Counted from the first letter of the stretch, positions 8,925-20,457 are shown. The stretch is 60,377 nt of DNA from Gammaproteobacteria bacterium (GCA_029881995.1 JAOULO010000017.1:1-60377), one strand, 5' to 3'. The notes: generated by a model not told the origin, from the sequence alone. Numbers and translations: made by a program.

Positions 8925-10391
8925 TCAGGGTGCAGCATTCAGCACTCGGAAGACGTCATATTGTACGTTAGTGTCACTGTTCACCAGGTTGGAGGCTGTT
9001 GACTCAAAGACCACATAGCGTCCGTCGGCACTAATGGATGCATTTTCACCATCATAACTCATGGCCTGAGTATTACTGGAATTAATGTTAACTCGGGTGG
9101 TGGTACCGGTTTTGGTGTCATGGACAAAAATATCCCTTTGCCCATTGGTATCATTGGTCACCAGGTTGGTGGCATAGGACTCAAAGGCGACATAGCGCCC
9201 ATCAGCACTGATGGATGGGGAATGGCTGCGACCATTGATGGCTTGGGTACCACTGGAATCGACGCTAACGCGGGTGGTAGTGCCGGCCTGGGTGTCATGG
9301 ACGAAAACATCATCTACGTCATTGGTATCAACAGCAATCAGATTGGTGGCACTGGATTCAAATGCAACATAGCGCCCATTTGCACTAATAGATGGGGTAG
9401 TGCTGTGAAAATTAGCCTGGGAACCACTGGGGCCGACGTTAACACGGATGGTGGTGTTGGTCTGGGTATCATGCATAAAAATGTCTGCTTGCCCATTGGT
9501 ATCGTCGGCCACCAGGTTGGTCGCGCTGGAATGAAAGGCCACATAGCGCCCATCGGCACTGATGGATGGGGCATAGCTATGACCATTGACAGTCTGATTA
9601 CCGCTGGAATCGACGTTAACACGAGTGGTGGAGCCGGTCTGGGTGTCGTGTACAAAAATATCCCGCTGTCCATTGGTATCATTGGCCACCAGGTTGGTAG
9701 CGCTGGAACGAAAGGCCACATAGCGCCCATCAGAACTGATAGAGTGGGGATAGCTGTTACCATTGATGGCCTGTTTACCACTGGAATCGACACTAACACG
9801 GGTGGTAGTGCCGGTCTGGCTGTCATGCACAAAAACATCTGAATGCCCATTGGTATCGCCGGTCACCAGATTGGTGGCATCGGAGCTAAAGGCCACATAA
9901 CGACCATCAGCACTGGTGGTGGCTTCATAACTATCTCCTGCGATCTCGCTACCACTGGAGTCGACACTAACTCGCTTAATAAAATCCTCACTGGTAAAGC
10001 TCCATGTATAGACTTCTTCCAGTGTTGCACTATTACTTGCTGTGACCGAGGTGGTCAGTGTTGCCGTATATTGGGTTCCTGGTGATAGTGGTACATCGGG
10101 GATGAAACTGGCCGTGCGGCTAGCCGCGTCATAGCTGATAGATCCACTTACCGGGCTGCCACCAGCTAGACTGAAACTATTCGTATCCAGACTGGTGATA
10201 TCCATGTCGGCATCAAAACTCGCACTCACAACAGTGTTAGTGAGTACTTTACTGCTGCCATCGGTCGGCTGTGTCGATATGACGCTTACCGTACCAACAT
10301 TATTACCTCCATTACTGTCCCCGTTACTGGCAGTGTTTCCGCAGGCTATAAGTGTCAGTCCTATTAATATAATAATGATATTTTGCTTCAT
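8925..10391 (-). CDS. Lipoprotein with Big_5-like domain and six PD40/TolB-like repeats
   Basis: A 488-residue predicted lipoprotein with signal MKQNIIIILIGLTLIAC and lipobox Cys17. Residues ~35-135 look like a bacterial Ig-like (Big_5) domain: QPTDGSSKVL, SASFDADMD, and SPGTQYTATLT. Residues 140-488 are six ~59-residue repeats, each with the core SADGRYVAF, a NLV.NDTNG segment and DIFVHDTQTGTT. These are WD40-like/PD40 beta-propeller blades, so six copies can close a propeller. The DTNGxxD element looks like a calcium-binding loop. It is convergent with parB and breaks the usual par-atp adjacency. Start ATG with AAGG upstream. Substrate unknown; likely at the cell envelope. Confidence 0.85.
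   Translation of the reverse strand: MKQNIIIILIGLTLIACGNTASNGDSNGGNNVGTVSVISTQPTDGSSKVLTNTVVSASFDADMDITSLDTNSFSLAGGSPVSGSISYDAASRTASFIPDVPLSPGTQYTATLTTSVTASNSATLEEVYTWSFTSEDFIKRVSVDSSGSEIAGDSYEATTSADGRYVAFSSDATNLVTGDTNGHSDVFVHDSQTGTTTRVSVDSSGKQAINGNSYPHSISSDGRYVAFRSSATNLVANDTNGQRDIFVHDTQTGSTTRVNVDSSGNQTVNGHSYAPSISADGRYVAFHSSATNLVADDTNGQADIFMHDTQTNTTIRVNVGPSGSQANFHSTTPSISANGRYVAFESSATNLIAVDTNDVDDVFVHDTQAGTTTRVSVDSSGTQAINGRSHSPSISADGRYVAFESYATNLVTNDTNGQRDIFVHDTKTGTTTRVNINSSNTQAMSYDGENASISADGRYVVFESTASNLVNSDTNVQYDVFRVLNAAP
8928..9974 (-). repeat. Six tandem ~177-bp coding repeats
   Basis: The C-terminal two thirds of the lipoprotein gene consist of six direct repeats of about 177 bp (59 codons), imperfect at the DNA level but retaining phrases such as those encoding GRYVAF and FVHDTQ. 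They are in frame, so copy-number change would add or remove propeller blades without breaking the reading frame. Confidence 0.8.
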
Positions 10392-11076
10392 TTTTTTTCC
10401 TTATTTCAAAGACTTTACTAACTGGTTGACACCAGTAATAACAAAAAGGATTAAAAGAATTAGAAGCTATTTATGCTTTATTGTCGTGTCTGGAAAAGTA
10501 CTGGTGCGAAGTTTGTGACCATCTGTGGTAGTGGTAAAGAGAAAAACACCACTGAATTATGGAGCGCGGCTGAGCTTATCAAGACGGACGATTTGTGTGG
10601 TGGAGTGCATTCACCAGTCGCGGATGAGGCGAAAGCAACGCATTTATGGTGTGGTACCATTGTGAGAGCCCAATAGAGTAAGATACTTTCTGGAGTATCC
10701 GGGCAAACAGGTTTAGGCAATCTATAACAACTGTTCACCGGTGCCGGGTTATTATCAGTAGTCGAATCAGGACTAACATTGATGCTATCAGTTTACAAAT
10801 CCATCATTCTGGTAAGGAAAAAGTAAAATTTAGTGGTCGACCAGGACAGAGGGATCAGCTGGAATTGATAATTTAATGTATTAAAAAATAAGCAAATTCT
10901 AATATATATCAGCAAGTTGGGCATCCTGCCATGAAATTTGCTCACTTGCCAATCAAGTTCTTTATACCCCCATTTGATAATTGATCCCAACGGGCGGAGT
11001 CCTATATACTTGCGCCCGCTAGTTAGCCGTAATGCCGCGGCTTTTCGCCACAATTTAGTGACATTTTTCTGAAGAT
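10392..11076. other. 685-bp intergenic region before the atp operon; no convincing gene
   Basis: The stretch separates divergent units: the lipoprotein (minus) and atpI (plus). It holds a perfect hairpin ACTGGT-TGAC-ACCAGT at 10431-10446, 40 bp upstream of the lipoprotein start, and a candidate atp promoter at 10981-11010. A plus-strand ORF of 67 codons (10473-10676) has reasonable codon composition and three Cys/Trp-containing stretches, but no recognised family and no clear ribosome-binding site; it could be a gene fragment. An 86-codon minus ORF at 10793-11053 looks random. A small RNA cannot be excluded. Confidence 0.5.
10981..11010 (+). promoter_or_regulatory. Candidate promoter of the atp operon
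   Basis: TTGATC (10981-10986) and TATACT (11005-11010) are spaced by 18 bp and lie 66 bp upstream of the atpI start. A GGGCG/CGCCC inverted repeat (from 10992 to 11015) overlaps the -10 box and could be an operator or leader hairpin. Visual call. Confidence 0.5.
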
Positions 11077-11475
11077 ATGGCTTTTACTATCCACAGTCTG
11101 CGGCATGCCGTCTACCGATTAATCCTGGTTCAAAGCGTTCTGGTTGTAACATGTGTCACATACTTCCAGTTGAAACAGGGACACGAATTCGCACTGGCAG
11201 CGCTATATGGCGGTGCCATTACGCTCATCACCACTCTTTTGAGTGCATGGCGTATCACGGTCGCAACCCATATTAGAAATGGGGCGACCAGGCAGGATGC
11301 GATACCCGGCGTGGCCGAGTTTTATAAAACGGCCATTTTTCGTCTGATACTGACGATTGCATTACTGGCGATAGGTCTGGGAGGCCTACAGCTGGATGCA
11401 TTGACCCTGATCATGGGTTTTGTTGCCGGGACTCTGGGAAACTTCATCGTTCCCACGCATCCTCATCGGGCTTGA
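11077..11475 (+). CDS. atpI: F0F1 ATP synthase subunit I (AtpI)
   Basis: Small membrane protein that helps assemble the c-ring. 132 residues with four hydrophobic segments (about 15-32, 40-58, 85-102, 108-126), matching the family topology and size. Low sequence conservation is normal for AtpI; identification rests on topology and on its place as first gene of the atp operon. The start ATG has only a weak GAAG upstream. Confidence 0.85.
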   Translation: MAFTIHSLRHAVYRLILVQSVLVVTCVTYFQLKQGHEFALAALYGGAITLITTLLSAWRITVATHIRNGATRQDAIPGVAEFYKTAIFRLILTIALLAIGLGGLQLDALTLIMGFVAGTLGNFIVPTHPHRA

Positions 11476-11535
11476 GTGGTTTTTAACCATTCGCTCGGCG
11501 ACGACAGCTTTCTTTTTAATATTTTGGGCTTGTAA

Positions 11536-12477
<942 letters not shown>

Positions 12478-12480
12478 TTT

Positions 12481-12773
<293 letters not shown>

Positions 12774-12817
12774 TGATTAACGAGCTTCCACTTTATAAAT
12801 AACGGGAAGGTTACGTA

Positions 12818-13288
12818 ATGAATATTAACTTAACGCTAATCGGTCAATCGATTACCTTCGGGTTCTTTGTCTGGTTCTGCCTCAAATATGTGTGGCCACC
12901 CATTATGGCGGCATTGGAAGAGCGTAAAACCAAGATTGCCGATGGTCTGGCAGCAGCGGAGAAGGGTCAGCATGAAGAAGAGCTGGCCAAAAAACGCGCG
13001 ACTGACATCATCAAACAAGCCAAAGACGATGCTAGCAATATTCTGGCGGGTGCACAAAAACGTGCCAGTGAAATTATCGAAGAATCCAAAGACACTGCTA
13101 AAGCAGAAGCCGATCGCATTGTTCACTCAGCGAATGCCGAGATTGAACAGGAAACAAATCGTGCTCGTGAAGCTTTACGCGGACAAGTGGTTTCCCTGGC
13201 TATCGCCGGTGCTGGCAAAGTCTTGAAGCGCGAAGTCGATGAAAAGGCCAACGAAGATCTGCTCAAGGATCTGGTCTCACAACTTTAA
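12818..13288 (+). CDS. atpF: F0F1 ATP synthase subunit b (AtpF)
   Basis: Peripheral stalk subunit: one N-terminal transmembrane helix (residues ~5-26, ending in YVWPPI) followed by a long charged coiled coil. 156 residues, identical in length to E. coli. Dimerises and binds AtpH at its C-terminus. A single b gene is present, so the stalk is a homodimer. GGGAAGG precedes the ATG. Confidence 0.97.
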   Translation: MNINLTLIGQSITFGFFVWFCLKYVWPPIMAALEERKTKIADGLAAAEKGQHEEELAKKRATDIIKQAKDDASNILAGAQKRASEIIEESKDTAKAEADRIVHSANAEIEQETNRAREALRGQVVSLAIAGAGKVLKREVDEKANEDLLKDLVSQL

Positions 13289-13301
13289 GAGGCGCTGACT
13301 A

Positions 13302-13838
13302 ATGGCAGAGAAAATAACCATCGCACGTCCCTACGCCCAGGCCGCATTCGACCTGGCTAAGGATGCCGGTGATCTCAAAGGCTGGTCAGCCATGCTTCAG
13401 CTTGTGGCTATGATCACGGATGACGCCACCATGGATGATTTAATCGGTAACCCCCATGTCGCACGTGAAACACTGGTCGACATAATTATCGATATCTGTG
13501 GTGACAACCTGAATGAAGCGGGCAAGAACTTTGTTCGCGTGCTTGGAGAAAACAAACGACTCAATGTGGTTTCTGAAATTGCTGAGCGCTATGAAGCGCA
13601 GCGCGCCGAAGCCGAGAAGACGGTTGATGCCGAAGTGGTATCCGCCTTTGAGTTGAGCGATGCACAGGTCGCAAGTTTATCCGCGGCACTGAAAAAACGT
13701 TTGGGCCGTGATGTGAAGCTGGTTACGAAAATCGATGAATCCATTATCGGCGGTGCCATTGTACAGGCCGGTGATCTGGTTATCGATGGTTCGATAAGCA
13801 GCCAATTACATAAATTGTCACATACGCTGATGAGCTAA
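13302..13838 (+). CDS. atpH: F0F1 ATP synthase subunit delta (AtpH)
   Basis: Links the F1 head to the b-dimer stalk. 178 residues (177 in E. coli). N-terminal helical bundle begins ARPYAQAAFDLA, and the C-terminal domain contains GRDVKLVTKIDESIIGGAIVQ, the family signature. Its coding sequence contains a 16-bp parS-like palindrome at 13457-13472. Thirteen bases separate it from atpF. Confidence 0.97.
   Translation: MAEKITIARPYAQAAFDLAKDAGDLKGWSAMLQLVAMITDDATMDDLIGNPHVARETLVDIIIDICGDNLNEAGKNFVRVLGENKRLNVVSEIAERYEAQRAEAEKTVDAEVVSAFELSDAQVASLSAALKKRLGRDVKLVTKIDESIIGGAIVQAGDLVIDGSISSQLHKLSHTLMS
13457..13472. promoter_or_regulatory. Candidate parS site inside atpH
   Basis: TGTCGCACGTGAAACA matches the classic parS TGTTTCACGTGAAACA at 14 of 16 positions (mismatches at 4 and 5). 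It lies about 4.6 kb downstream of parB. No other sequence that I found in the window approaches this match. It falls in frame in atpH codons for HVARET, so a coincidental match is possible. Confidence 0.45.
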
Positions 13839-13866
13839 CCGCCAAAGTGATTAAAGGATACTGAAA

Positions 13867-15408
13867 ATGCAACTGAATCCATCTGAAATCAGTGAACTGA
13901 TTAAACAACGGGTCGAAAGCTTTGATGCCAAAGTCGAAGCCCGTAACGAAGGCACCGTGGTCTCTGTGGCCGACGGTGTTGTACGCGTGCATGGCCTGGC
14001 CGATGTAATGGCCGGCGAAATGCTCGAATTTACTAACGATACCTATGGTATGGCCCTTAACCTGGAGCGAGACTCTGTAGGCGCGGTGGTACTGGGTGAC
14101 TATCAACACATCTCTGAAGGTGACAAGGTCAAATGTACCGGTCGAATTCTGGAAGTCCCTGTGGGTGAAGCCCTGCTGGGGCGTGTTGTGAACGCGCTGG
14201 GCGCGCCTATTGATGGCAAAGGTCCTGTCGATGCACAGGGTTCCGCACCTATCGAAAAGATTGCCCCTGGTGTTATCGCCCGTAAATCTGTAGACCAGCC
14301 GGTTCAAATCGGTCTGAAGTCTATCGATGCCATGGTACCTATCGGTCGTGGTCAGCGTGAGCTGATCATCGGTGATCGTCAGACGGGTAAGTCCGCCGTC
14401 GCTATTGATGCCATCATCAACCAGAAAGGCACCGGCGTAAAATGTATCTACGTTGCCGTGGGTCAGAAGGCCTCTTCTGTCGCTAACGTGGTACGTAAGC
14501 TGGAAGAACATGGCGCCATGGACCACACCATCGTGGTGGCGGCCAACGCCTCTGATTCAGCCGCGATGCAATACATTGCACCGTATGCTGGGTGTTCCAT
14601 GGGTGAATACTTCCGCGATAAGGGCGAAGACGCCCTAATCATCTACGATGACTTGACCAAGCAAGCATGGGCCTATCGTCAGGTTTCCCTGCTGTTGCGT
14701 CGTCCACCCGGTCGTGAAGCCTACCCTGGTGACGTTTTCTACCTGCACTCGCGCCTGCTGGAACGTGCTGCGCGTATTAACGCTGAAGAAGTTGAAAAAC
14801 TGACTGGCGGTAAAGTCAAAGGTAAAACCGGTTCACTGACAGCACTGCCTATCATTGAAACACAGGCCGGTGACGTATCGGCCTTCGTACCGACCAACGT
14901 AATCTCGATTACAGACGGTCAGATCTTCCTTGAATCGGATCTGTTTAACGCCGGTATTCGTCCTGCGATTAACGCCGGTCTGTCGGTATCGCGAGTGGGT
15001 GGTGCAGCCCAGACCAAGATCATCAGGAAGCTCGGTGGTGGTACGCGTTTGGCACTGGCCCAGTATCGTGAACTGGCGGCCTTCGCACAGTTTGCCTCTG
15101 ACCTGGATGAAGCCACGCGTAAACAGATCGACCTCGGTCAGCGTGTAACAGAACTGATGAAACAGGCTCAGTACTCGCCCATGAGTGTTGCTGAACAGGC
15201 CTTCACGCTGTTTGCAGCCAACGAAGGTTTCATCGACGATGTTGACGTTAACAAAGTCGTCGACTTCGAATCTGCCATGCAGTCTTTCATCAAGTCTAAT
15301 AACAAAGACCTGCTGGACAAGATCAACGCATCGGGTGATTACAACGACGAAATCGCAGGCGAAATGAAAGCGGCTCTCGAGAAGTTCAAATCAACCGGTA
15401 CCTGGTAA
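13867..15408 (+). CDS. atpA: F0F1 ATP synthase subunit alpha (AtpA)
   Basis: Non-catalytic nucleotide-binding subunit of F1; 513 residues, the same as E. coli. Walker [10 protein letters not shown] near residues 169-177, the Walker B LIIYDD near 258-263, and the visible signature [17 protein letters not shown] near 366. The RBS is AAAGGA. A REP-like palindrome lies in the 75-bp gap that follows, before atpG. Confidence 0.98.
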   Translation: MQLNPSEISELIKQRVESFDAKVEARNEGTVVSVADGVVRVHGLADVMAGEMLEFTNDTYGMALNLERDSVGAVVLGDYQHISEGDKVKCTGRILEVPVGEALLGRVVNALGAPIDGKGPVDAQGSAPIEKIAPGVIARKSVDQPVQIGLKSIDAMVPIGRGQRELIIGDRQTGKSAVAIDAIINQKGTGVKCIYVAVGQKASSVANVVRKLEEHGAMDHTIVVAANASDSAAMQYIAPYAGCSMGEYFRDKGEDALIIYDDLTKQAWAYRQVSLLLRRPPGREAYPGDVFYLHSRLLERAARINAEEVEKLTGGKVKGKTGSLTALPIIETQAGDVSAFVPTNVISITDGQIFLESDLFNAGIRPAINAGLSVSRVGGAAQTKIIRKLGGGTRLALAQYRELAAFAQFASDLDEATRKQIDLGQRVTELMKQAQYSPMSVAEQAFTLFAANEGFIDDVDVNKVVDFESAMQSFIKSNNKDLLDKINASGDYNDEIAGEMKAALEKFKSTGTW

Positions 15409-15420
15409 TGTTTTCAAATG

Positions 15421-15460
15421 AACCCTCACCCCAACCCTCTCCCAGAGGGAGAGGGAGGGA
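15421..15460. repeat. REP-like palindromic element between atpA and atpG
   Basis: Stem CCCTCTCCC (15435-15443) and GGGAGAGGG (15447-15455) with an AGA loop, preceded by ACCCTCACCCCAA. The same architecture (CACCC-rich arm next to a CCCTC..GAGGG hairpin) recurs twice at 20323-20409, so this is a dispersed family. It lies 24 bases before the atpG start and could affect mRNA stability or translation there. Confidence 0.8.
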
Positions 15461-15483
15461 AATGAGAAAAGAGGTGAATTTTT

Positions 15484-16347
15484 ATGGCAAGCGGTAAAGA
15501 GATTCGCACCAAGATCAAGAGCGTACAAAATACGCAGAAGATCACCCGAGCAATGGAAATGGTTGCCGCCAGTAAGATGCGCAAGGCGCAGGATCGTATG
15601 TCGGCATCTCGTCCCTACGCGGACAAGATGCGTAACGTCATACAGCATCTGGCCTTTGCCCATCCGGAATACAAGCATCCTTATCTGCAGGATCGTCCCG
15701 AAGTGAAGCGTGTTGGTTACATTATCATTTCATCGGACCGTGGTTTATGTGGTGGTTTAAATAACAACCTGTTCCGCGACACGATGAAGGACATGCAGGA
15801 ATGGCAGGGCAAGGGCGTTGAAGTCGATGTATGTACCATCGGTTCCAAGGCCTCCGGCTTTTTCAAACGCTTTAGTGATATTAAGGCACAAGCTAGCCAT
15901 TTGGGTGATACCCCCGGTGTTGCCGATCTGATCGGTACCGTTAAGGTGATGCTGGATGCCTATGATAATGGTGAAATTGATCGCCTGTTCCTGGTCTTCA
16001 ACGAGTTCGTGAATACCATGACCCAACAGCCACAGATTGAACAGCTGTTGCCAGTTATGCCGGGCAAAGAAGACAAGGAACTGAAGTATCACTGGGACTA
16101 TATCTATGAACCGGATGCGAAAGTCGTGCTGGACGGTTTACTCGTGCGTTATATCGAATCACTGGTCTATCAGGGAGTGGTTGAAAATACCGCCTGTGAA
16201 ATGGCTGCGCGTATGGTGGCGATGAAAGCGGCCTCTGATAACGCTGGCGACCTGATTGATGATCTGGCACTGGCCTATAACAAGGCCCGTCAGGCTTCGA
16301 TTACGCAGGAACTTTCTGAGATTGTCGCCGGTGCGGCAGCGGTTTAA
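15484..16347 (+). CDS. atpG: F0F1 ATP synthase subunit gamma (AtpG)
   Basis: Central rotor shaft of F1. 287 residues as in E. coli. The N-terminal helix motif [20 protein letters not shown] and the conserved [10 protein letters not shown] near residue 85 are present, and the C-terminal helix ends [28 protein letters not shown] lies after the REP-like hairpin. Confidence 0.97.
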   Translation: MASGKEIRTKIKSVQNTQKITRAMEMVAASKMRKAQDRMSASRPYADKMRNVIQHLAFAHPEYKHPYLQDRPEVKRVGYIIISSDRGLCGGLNNNLFRDTMKDMQEWQGKGVEVDVCTIGSKASGFFKRFSDIKAQASHLGDTPGVADLIGTVKVMLDAYDNGEIDRLFLVFNEFVNTMTQQPQIEQLLPVMPGKEDKELKYHWDYIYEPDAKVVLDGLLVRYIESLVYQGVVENTACEMAARMVAMKAASDNAGDLIDDLALAYNKARQASITQELSEIVAGAAAV

Positions 16348-17760
<1,413 letters not shown>

Positions 17761-17775
17761 GGGAGGTACTGAACT

Positions 17776-18198
17776 ATGGCAATGACAATTCATGTCGATA
17801 TCGTAAGTGCAGAGCACGCCATTTATTCCGGTGTCGCCGAGAGCGTAATTGCACCGGCGGTGATGGGTGAGGTAGGGATTCATCCCCGCCATACCCAGAT
17901 GCTGACTCCGCTCAAACCGGGCGAGGTGCGCATCACCAAACAGGGTGGTGAGGAAGAGGCCATCTATGTGTCTGGTGGCATGATGGAAGTGCAACCCCAT
18001 GTTATTACGATTCTGTCAGACACTGCCGTTCGTGCCGGCGATCTGGACGAAGCAGCCGCGATGGCTGCCAAGGAAGAAGCCGAACAGGCCCTTAAGGATC
18101 GTCAGGGTGAAATGGAGCTGGCCGAAGCCGCGTCACAACTGGCACAGGCCGTGGCTCAGCTGCAGACTATCCAGCGTATGCGCAAGAAGGGTCGCTGA
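17776..18198 (+). CDS. atpC: F0F1 ATP synthase subunit epsilon (AtpC)
   Basis: Regulatory subunit: N-terminal beta sandwich with the [19 protein letters not shown] signature near residues 32-50, then a C-terminal helical hairpin ([20 protein letters not shown]). 140 residues (139 in E. coli). GGGAGG lies just before the ATG. It closes the atp operon; a strong terminator follows 34 bp after the stop codon. Confidence 0.97.
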   Translation: MAMTIHVDIVSAEHAIYSGVAESVIAPAVMGEVGIHPRHTQMLTPLKPGEVRITKQGGEEEAIYVSGGMMEVQPHVITILSDTAVRAGDLDEAAAMAAKEEAEQALKDRQGEMELAEAASQLAQAVAQLQTIQRMRKKGR

Positions 18199-18232
18199 TC
18201 GGGCAACGACGATATAAGTCGTATATAATAAG

Positions 18233-18261
18233 AAAAAGGGCAGTCTAGACTGCCCTTTTTT
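18233..18261 (+). terminator. Rho-independent terminator of the atp operon
   Basis: Perfect inverted repeat GGGCAGTC/GACTGCCC (18238-18255) flanked by five A on the left and six T on the right. Because of the flanking A and T tracts it should work in both directions. Confidence 0.9.
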
Positions 18262-18301
18262 GTCGGGTTGAGAAAATATTTTTAGAGGGTGCTCCATCTA
18301 A

Positions 18302-18805
18302 ATGACAGAAGAAATCATTAAAAAACAGAAGGTTGTGAGTTTTACCTATACCATTCTGGATGATGATGGCTCCGTACAGGAGCAGTCAGACCTACCAATG
18401 AGTTACCTGCATGGTATCGACAGTAAAATGTTTCCAAAGGTCGAGCGCGAACTGGAGGGTAAAAAAGTGGGTGATACCATTGAAGTGACCCTTGAACCAG
18501 TCGATGCCTTTGGTGAGATCGACCCCAGCCGTACTTTTCAGGATTCGGTTGAAAATGTTCCCAATGAATTTCTCGAAATTGGTGCTGAGGCGACATTTCA
18601 AAGCGATGACGGTGAACAGATCACCATGTCGGTGACCAGGATCGAAAATGGTCAGGTTTATCTGGATGGAAACCATCCTTATGCCGGCAGGCGTATGACT
18701 TTCAAGGTGACGGTCACCGGAATTCGTAGTGCGACTGTTGAAGAAGTGGGCAGCGGTGAAGTTGTCGATTCAGATGTACCGCCACCGCCTGAAATGTTGC
18801 ATTAG
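18302..18805 (+). CDS. SlyD-like FKBP-type peptidyl-prolyl cis-trans isomerase
   Basis: 167-residue cytosolic FKBP of the SlyD group: the FKBP half-barrel begins VVSFTYTILDDDGSVQEQS, continues with MSYLHG and FPKVERELEGKKVGD near residues 35-60, and is interrupted by the insert-in-flap domain (EFLEIGAEATFQSDDGEQITMSVTRIENGQVYLDGNHP read in segments). DGNHPYAGRRMTFKVTV returns to the FKBP fold. The His/Cys-rich metal-binding tail of E. coli SlyD is absent; the tail here is DSDVPPPPEMLH. It is monocistronic between two terminated units. Confidence 0.88.
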   Translation: MTEEIIKKQKVVSFTYTILDDDGSVQEQSDLPMSYLHGIDSKMFPKVERELEGKKVGDTIEVTLEPVDAFGEIDPSRTFQDSVENVPNEFLEIGAEATFQSDDGEQITMSVTRIENGQVYLDGNHPYAGRRMTFKVTVTGIRSATVEEVGSGEVVDSDVPPPPEMLH

Positions 18806-18912
18806 AAACGGCCTGATTTAACACTTACACCAATTAGTAATACAATAAGCAAATACTATAAAAGAACCTGGCAGGTGGGTAGAGGCCAGCAAACCAGCAT
18901 TACAGGTCTTTC

Positions 18913-20289
18913 ATGACGACAAGCAAGTTGAATGTGATCATCCTCGCCGCCGGGCAGGGGACAAGAATGAAGTCTTCACTGCCCAAGGTATTACATCCCC
19001 TTGGTGGTACCCCATTACTCGGCCATGTTATCAAGGCAGCCAATACCCTTACACCTGCAAAATTGATCGTAGTGTATGGCCATGGTGGGCAGCAGGTGCA
19101 GGAGACCATCAATAATGACTCCATTAGCTGGGTAGAGCAGGCGGAGCAACTGGGTACTGGTCATGCCGTTAACCAGGCCATGCCTGAGGTCGATGAAGAC
19201 AGCATTGTGCTGGTGCTTTATGGTGATGTTCCACTGATCAATTCCAGTACCCTGAGCGATCTTGTTTATCAGGCGGGTGATGACAGTCTGGGTCTGTTGA
19301 CCGTCCACCTGGACGATCCCACCGGTTATGGGCGTATTGCCCGCGATGCCCATGGTAAGGTGCAATACATCGTCGAACAAAAAGACGCCAACAGCGAAGA
19401 ACTGGAAATCTCTGAATCCAATACCGGCATTCTTGCTGTTAATGGCAGTAAGTTAAAAAGCTGGTTGAGCCAGTTAAAAAACAATAATGCCCAGGGTGAA
19501 TATTATCTGACGGATATTATTGCCATGGCAGTCAGGGACAATGTTGAGGTCAAGGCGACCCATCCGGAAAGTGAAGAAGAAGTGCTGGGTGTCAACAGCC
19601 GTTCGCAACTGGCCCATCTTGAGCGCCATTACCAGCGATTACAGGCAGAAGACCTGATGGCGCAGGGTGTGACCATTATCGATCCGAGTCGTATAGATAT
19701 TCGTGGTGAGGTGACGGTTGGTAAAGACATCACCCTGGACATTAATGTCATTCTGGAAGGCAAGGTCTCGATTGCTGACAATGTTTCCATCGGCGCTAAT
19801 TGTGTGATCAAAGATAGCATTATCGAAGAAGGTGTTGAACTCAAACCCATGTGTGTCATAGAACAGGCGCGCATCGGCAAAGAGGCCATCGTCGGTCCAT
19901 ATTCACGCCTGCGTCCCGGCGCGGATCTTGCTGGAGGTAACCACATCGGTAATTTTGTTGAAATTAAGAACAGTAATATTGGTCAAGGTAGCAAAGTAAA
20001 TCATTTGACCTATATTGGTGATACCGATATGGGTTCTGGTGTGAACATCGGTGCAGGTACCATTACGGCCAATTACGATGGTGCCAATAAACATAGAACC
20101 ACGATTGAAGATAATGCCTCAACAGGTTCAAACAGTGTGCTGGTTGCGCCAATAAAGGTTGGCAAGGGTGCAACCATTGGAGCGGGAACCGTTCTAAGAA
20201 AAGAAGCACCTGAAGGTGAGTTGACCTTGTCAGTCGTAAAGCAAAAGACAATTGAAGGCTGGAAACGGCCTGTGAAAAAGAAAACCTGA
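18913..20289 (+). CDS. glmU: Bifunctional GlmU: UDP-GlcNAc pyrophosphorylase / GlcN-1-P acetyltransferase
   Basis: Catalyses the last two steps to UDP-GlcNAc, the precursor of peptidoglycan and LPS. 458 residues (456 in E. coli). The uridylyltransferase half starts with IILAAGQGTRMKSSLPKVLH at residues 9-28; the C-terminal half is a left-handed beta helix of hexapeptide repeats with the acetyltransferase active-site region near GVNIGAGTITANYDG. RBS is weak (ACAGGTC). The upstream glmU-glmS pair is typical, here separated by two REP-like palindromes. Confidence 0.97.
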   Translation: MTTSKLNVIILAAGQGTRMKSSLPKVLHPLGGTPLLGHVIKAANTLTPAKLIVVYGHGGQQVQETINNDSISWVEQAEQLGTGHAVNQAMPEVDEDSIVLVLYGDVPLINSSTLSDLVYQAGDDSLGLLTVHLDDPTGYGRIARDAHGKVQYIVEQKDANSEELEISESNTGILAVNGSKLKSWLSQLKNNNAQGEYYLTDIIAMAVRDNVEVKATHPESEEEVLGVNSRSQLAHLERHYQRLQAEDLMAQGVTIIDPSRIDIRGEVTVGKDITLDINVILEGKVSIADNVSIGANCVIKDSIIEEGVELKPMCVIEQARIGKEAIVGPYSRLRPGADLAGGNHIGNFVEIKNSNIGQGSKVNHLTYIGDTDMGSGVNIGAGTITANYDGANKHRTTIEDNASTGSNSVLVAPIKVGKGATIGAGTVLRKEAPEGELTLSVVKQKTIEGWKRPVKKKT

Positions 20290-20322
20290 AATACCTGAAG
20301 ACTTGAAACAAAGTATAAATTT

Positions 20323-20409
20323 CCCTCCCCTCGCAGGGGAGGGTTAGGGTGGGGTGGTATAAACTGATGATTGATCAGCACCCCCTTACCCCCTCCTGCA
20401 AGGAGGGGG
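20323..20409. repeat. Inverted pair of REP-like palindromes between glmU and glmS
   Basis: First hairpin CCCTCCCCT/AGGGGAGGG (20323-20343, loop CGC) followed by TTAGGGTGGGGTGG; second hairpin CCCCCTCCT/AGGAGGGGG (20389-20409, loop GCA) preceded by CACCCCCTTACC. The two copies face each other across about 30 bp, a BIME-like arrangement, and belong to the family of the element at 15421. Confidence 0.8.
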
Positions 20410-20457
20410 AAATATTCTCTTCAGTTTTTTCGTAGAGAAATAAGGAGACAAAAGAAT

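Noticed and set aside
9120-9842. 240-codon plus-strand ORF opposite the lipoprotein repeats
   Set aside because: The period-59 repeat has few stops in antisense frames. The product has periodic Gly/Ile pattern without a plausible start signal; the minus-strand gene has lipobox and domains.
8928-9974. CRISPR array
   Set aside because: The repeats are too long (177 bp), directly adjacent, in frame and protein-coding. No cas gene is present anywhere in the window.
10793-11053. 86-codon minus-strand ORF upstream of atpI
   Set aside because: It runs through the candidate atp promoter; no RBS; composition looks random.
13780-14526. 248-codon minus-strand ORF over atpA
   Set aside because: Antisense of a strongly conserved ATP synthase gene; no RBS, no recognisable protein.
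20371-20457. Upstream extension of the glmS frame
   Set aside because: It would encode 29 residues from within the REP-like palindrome and would hide the N-terminal Cys of the glutaminase. The RBS is just before ATG 20458.
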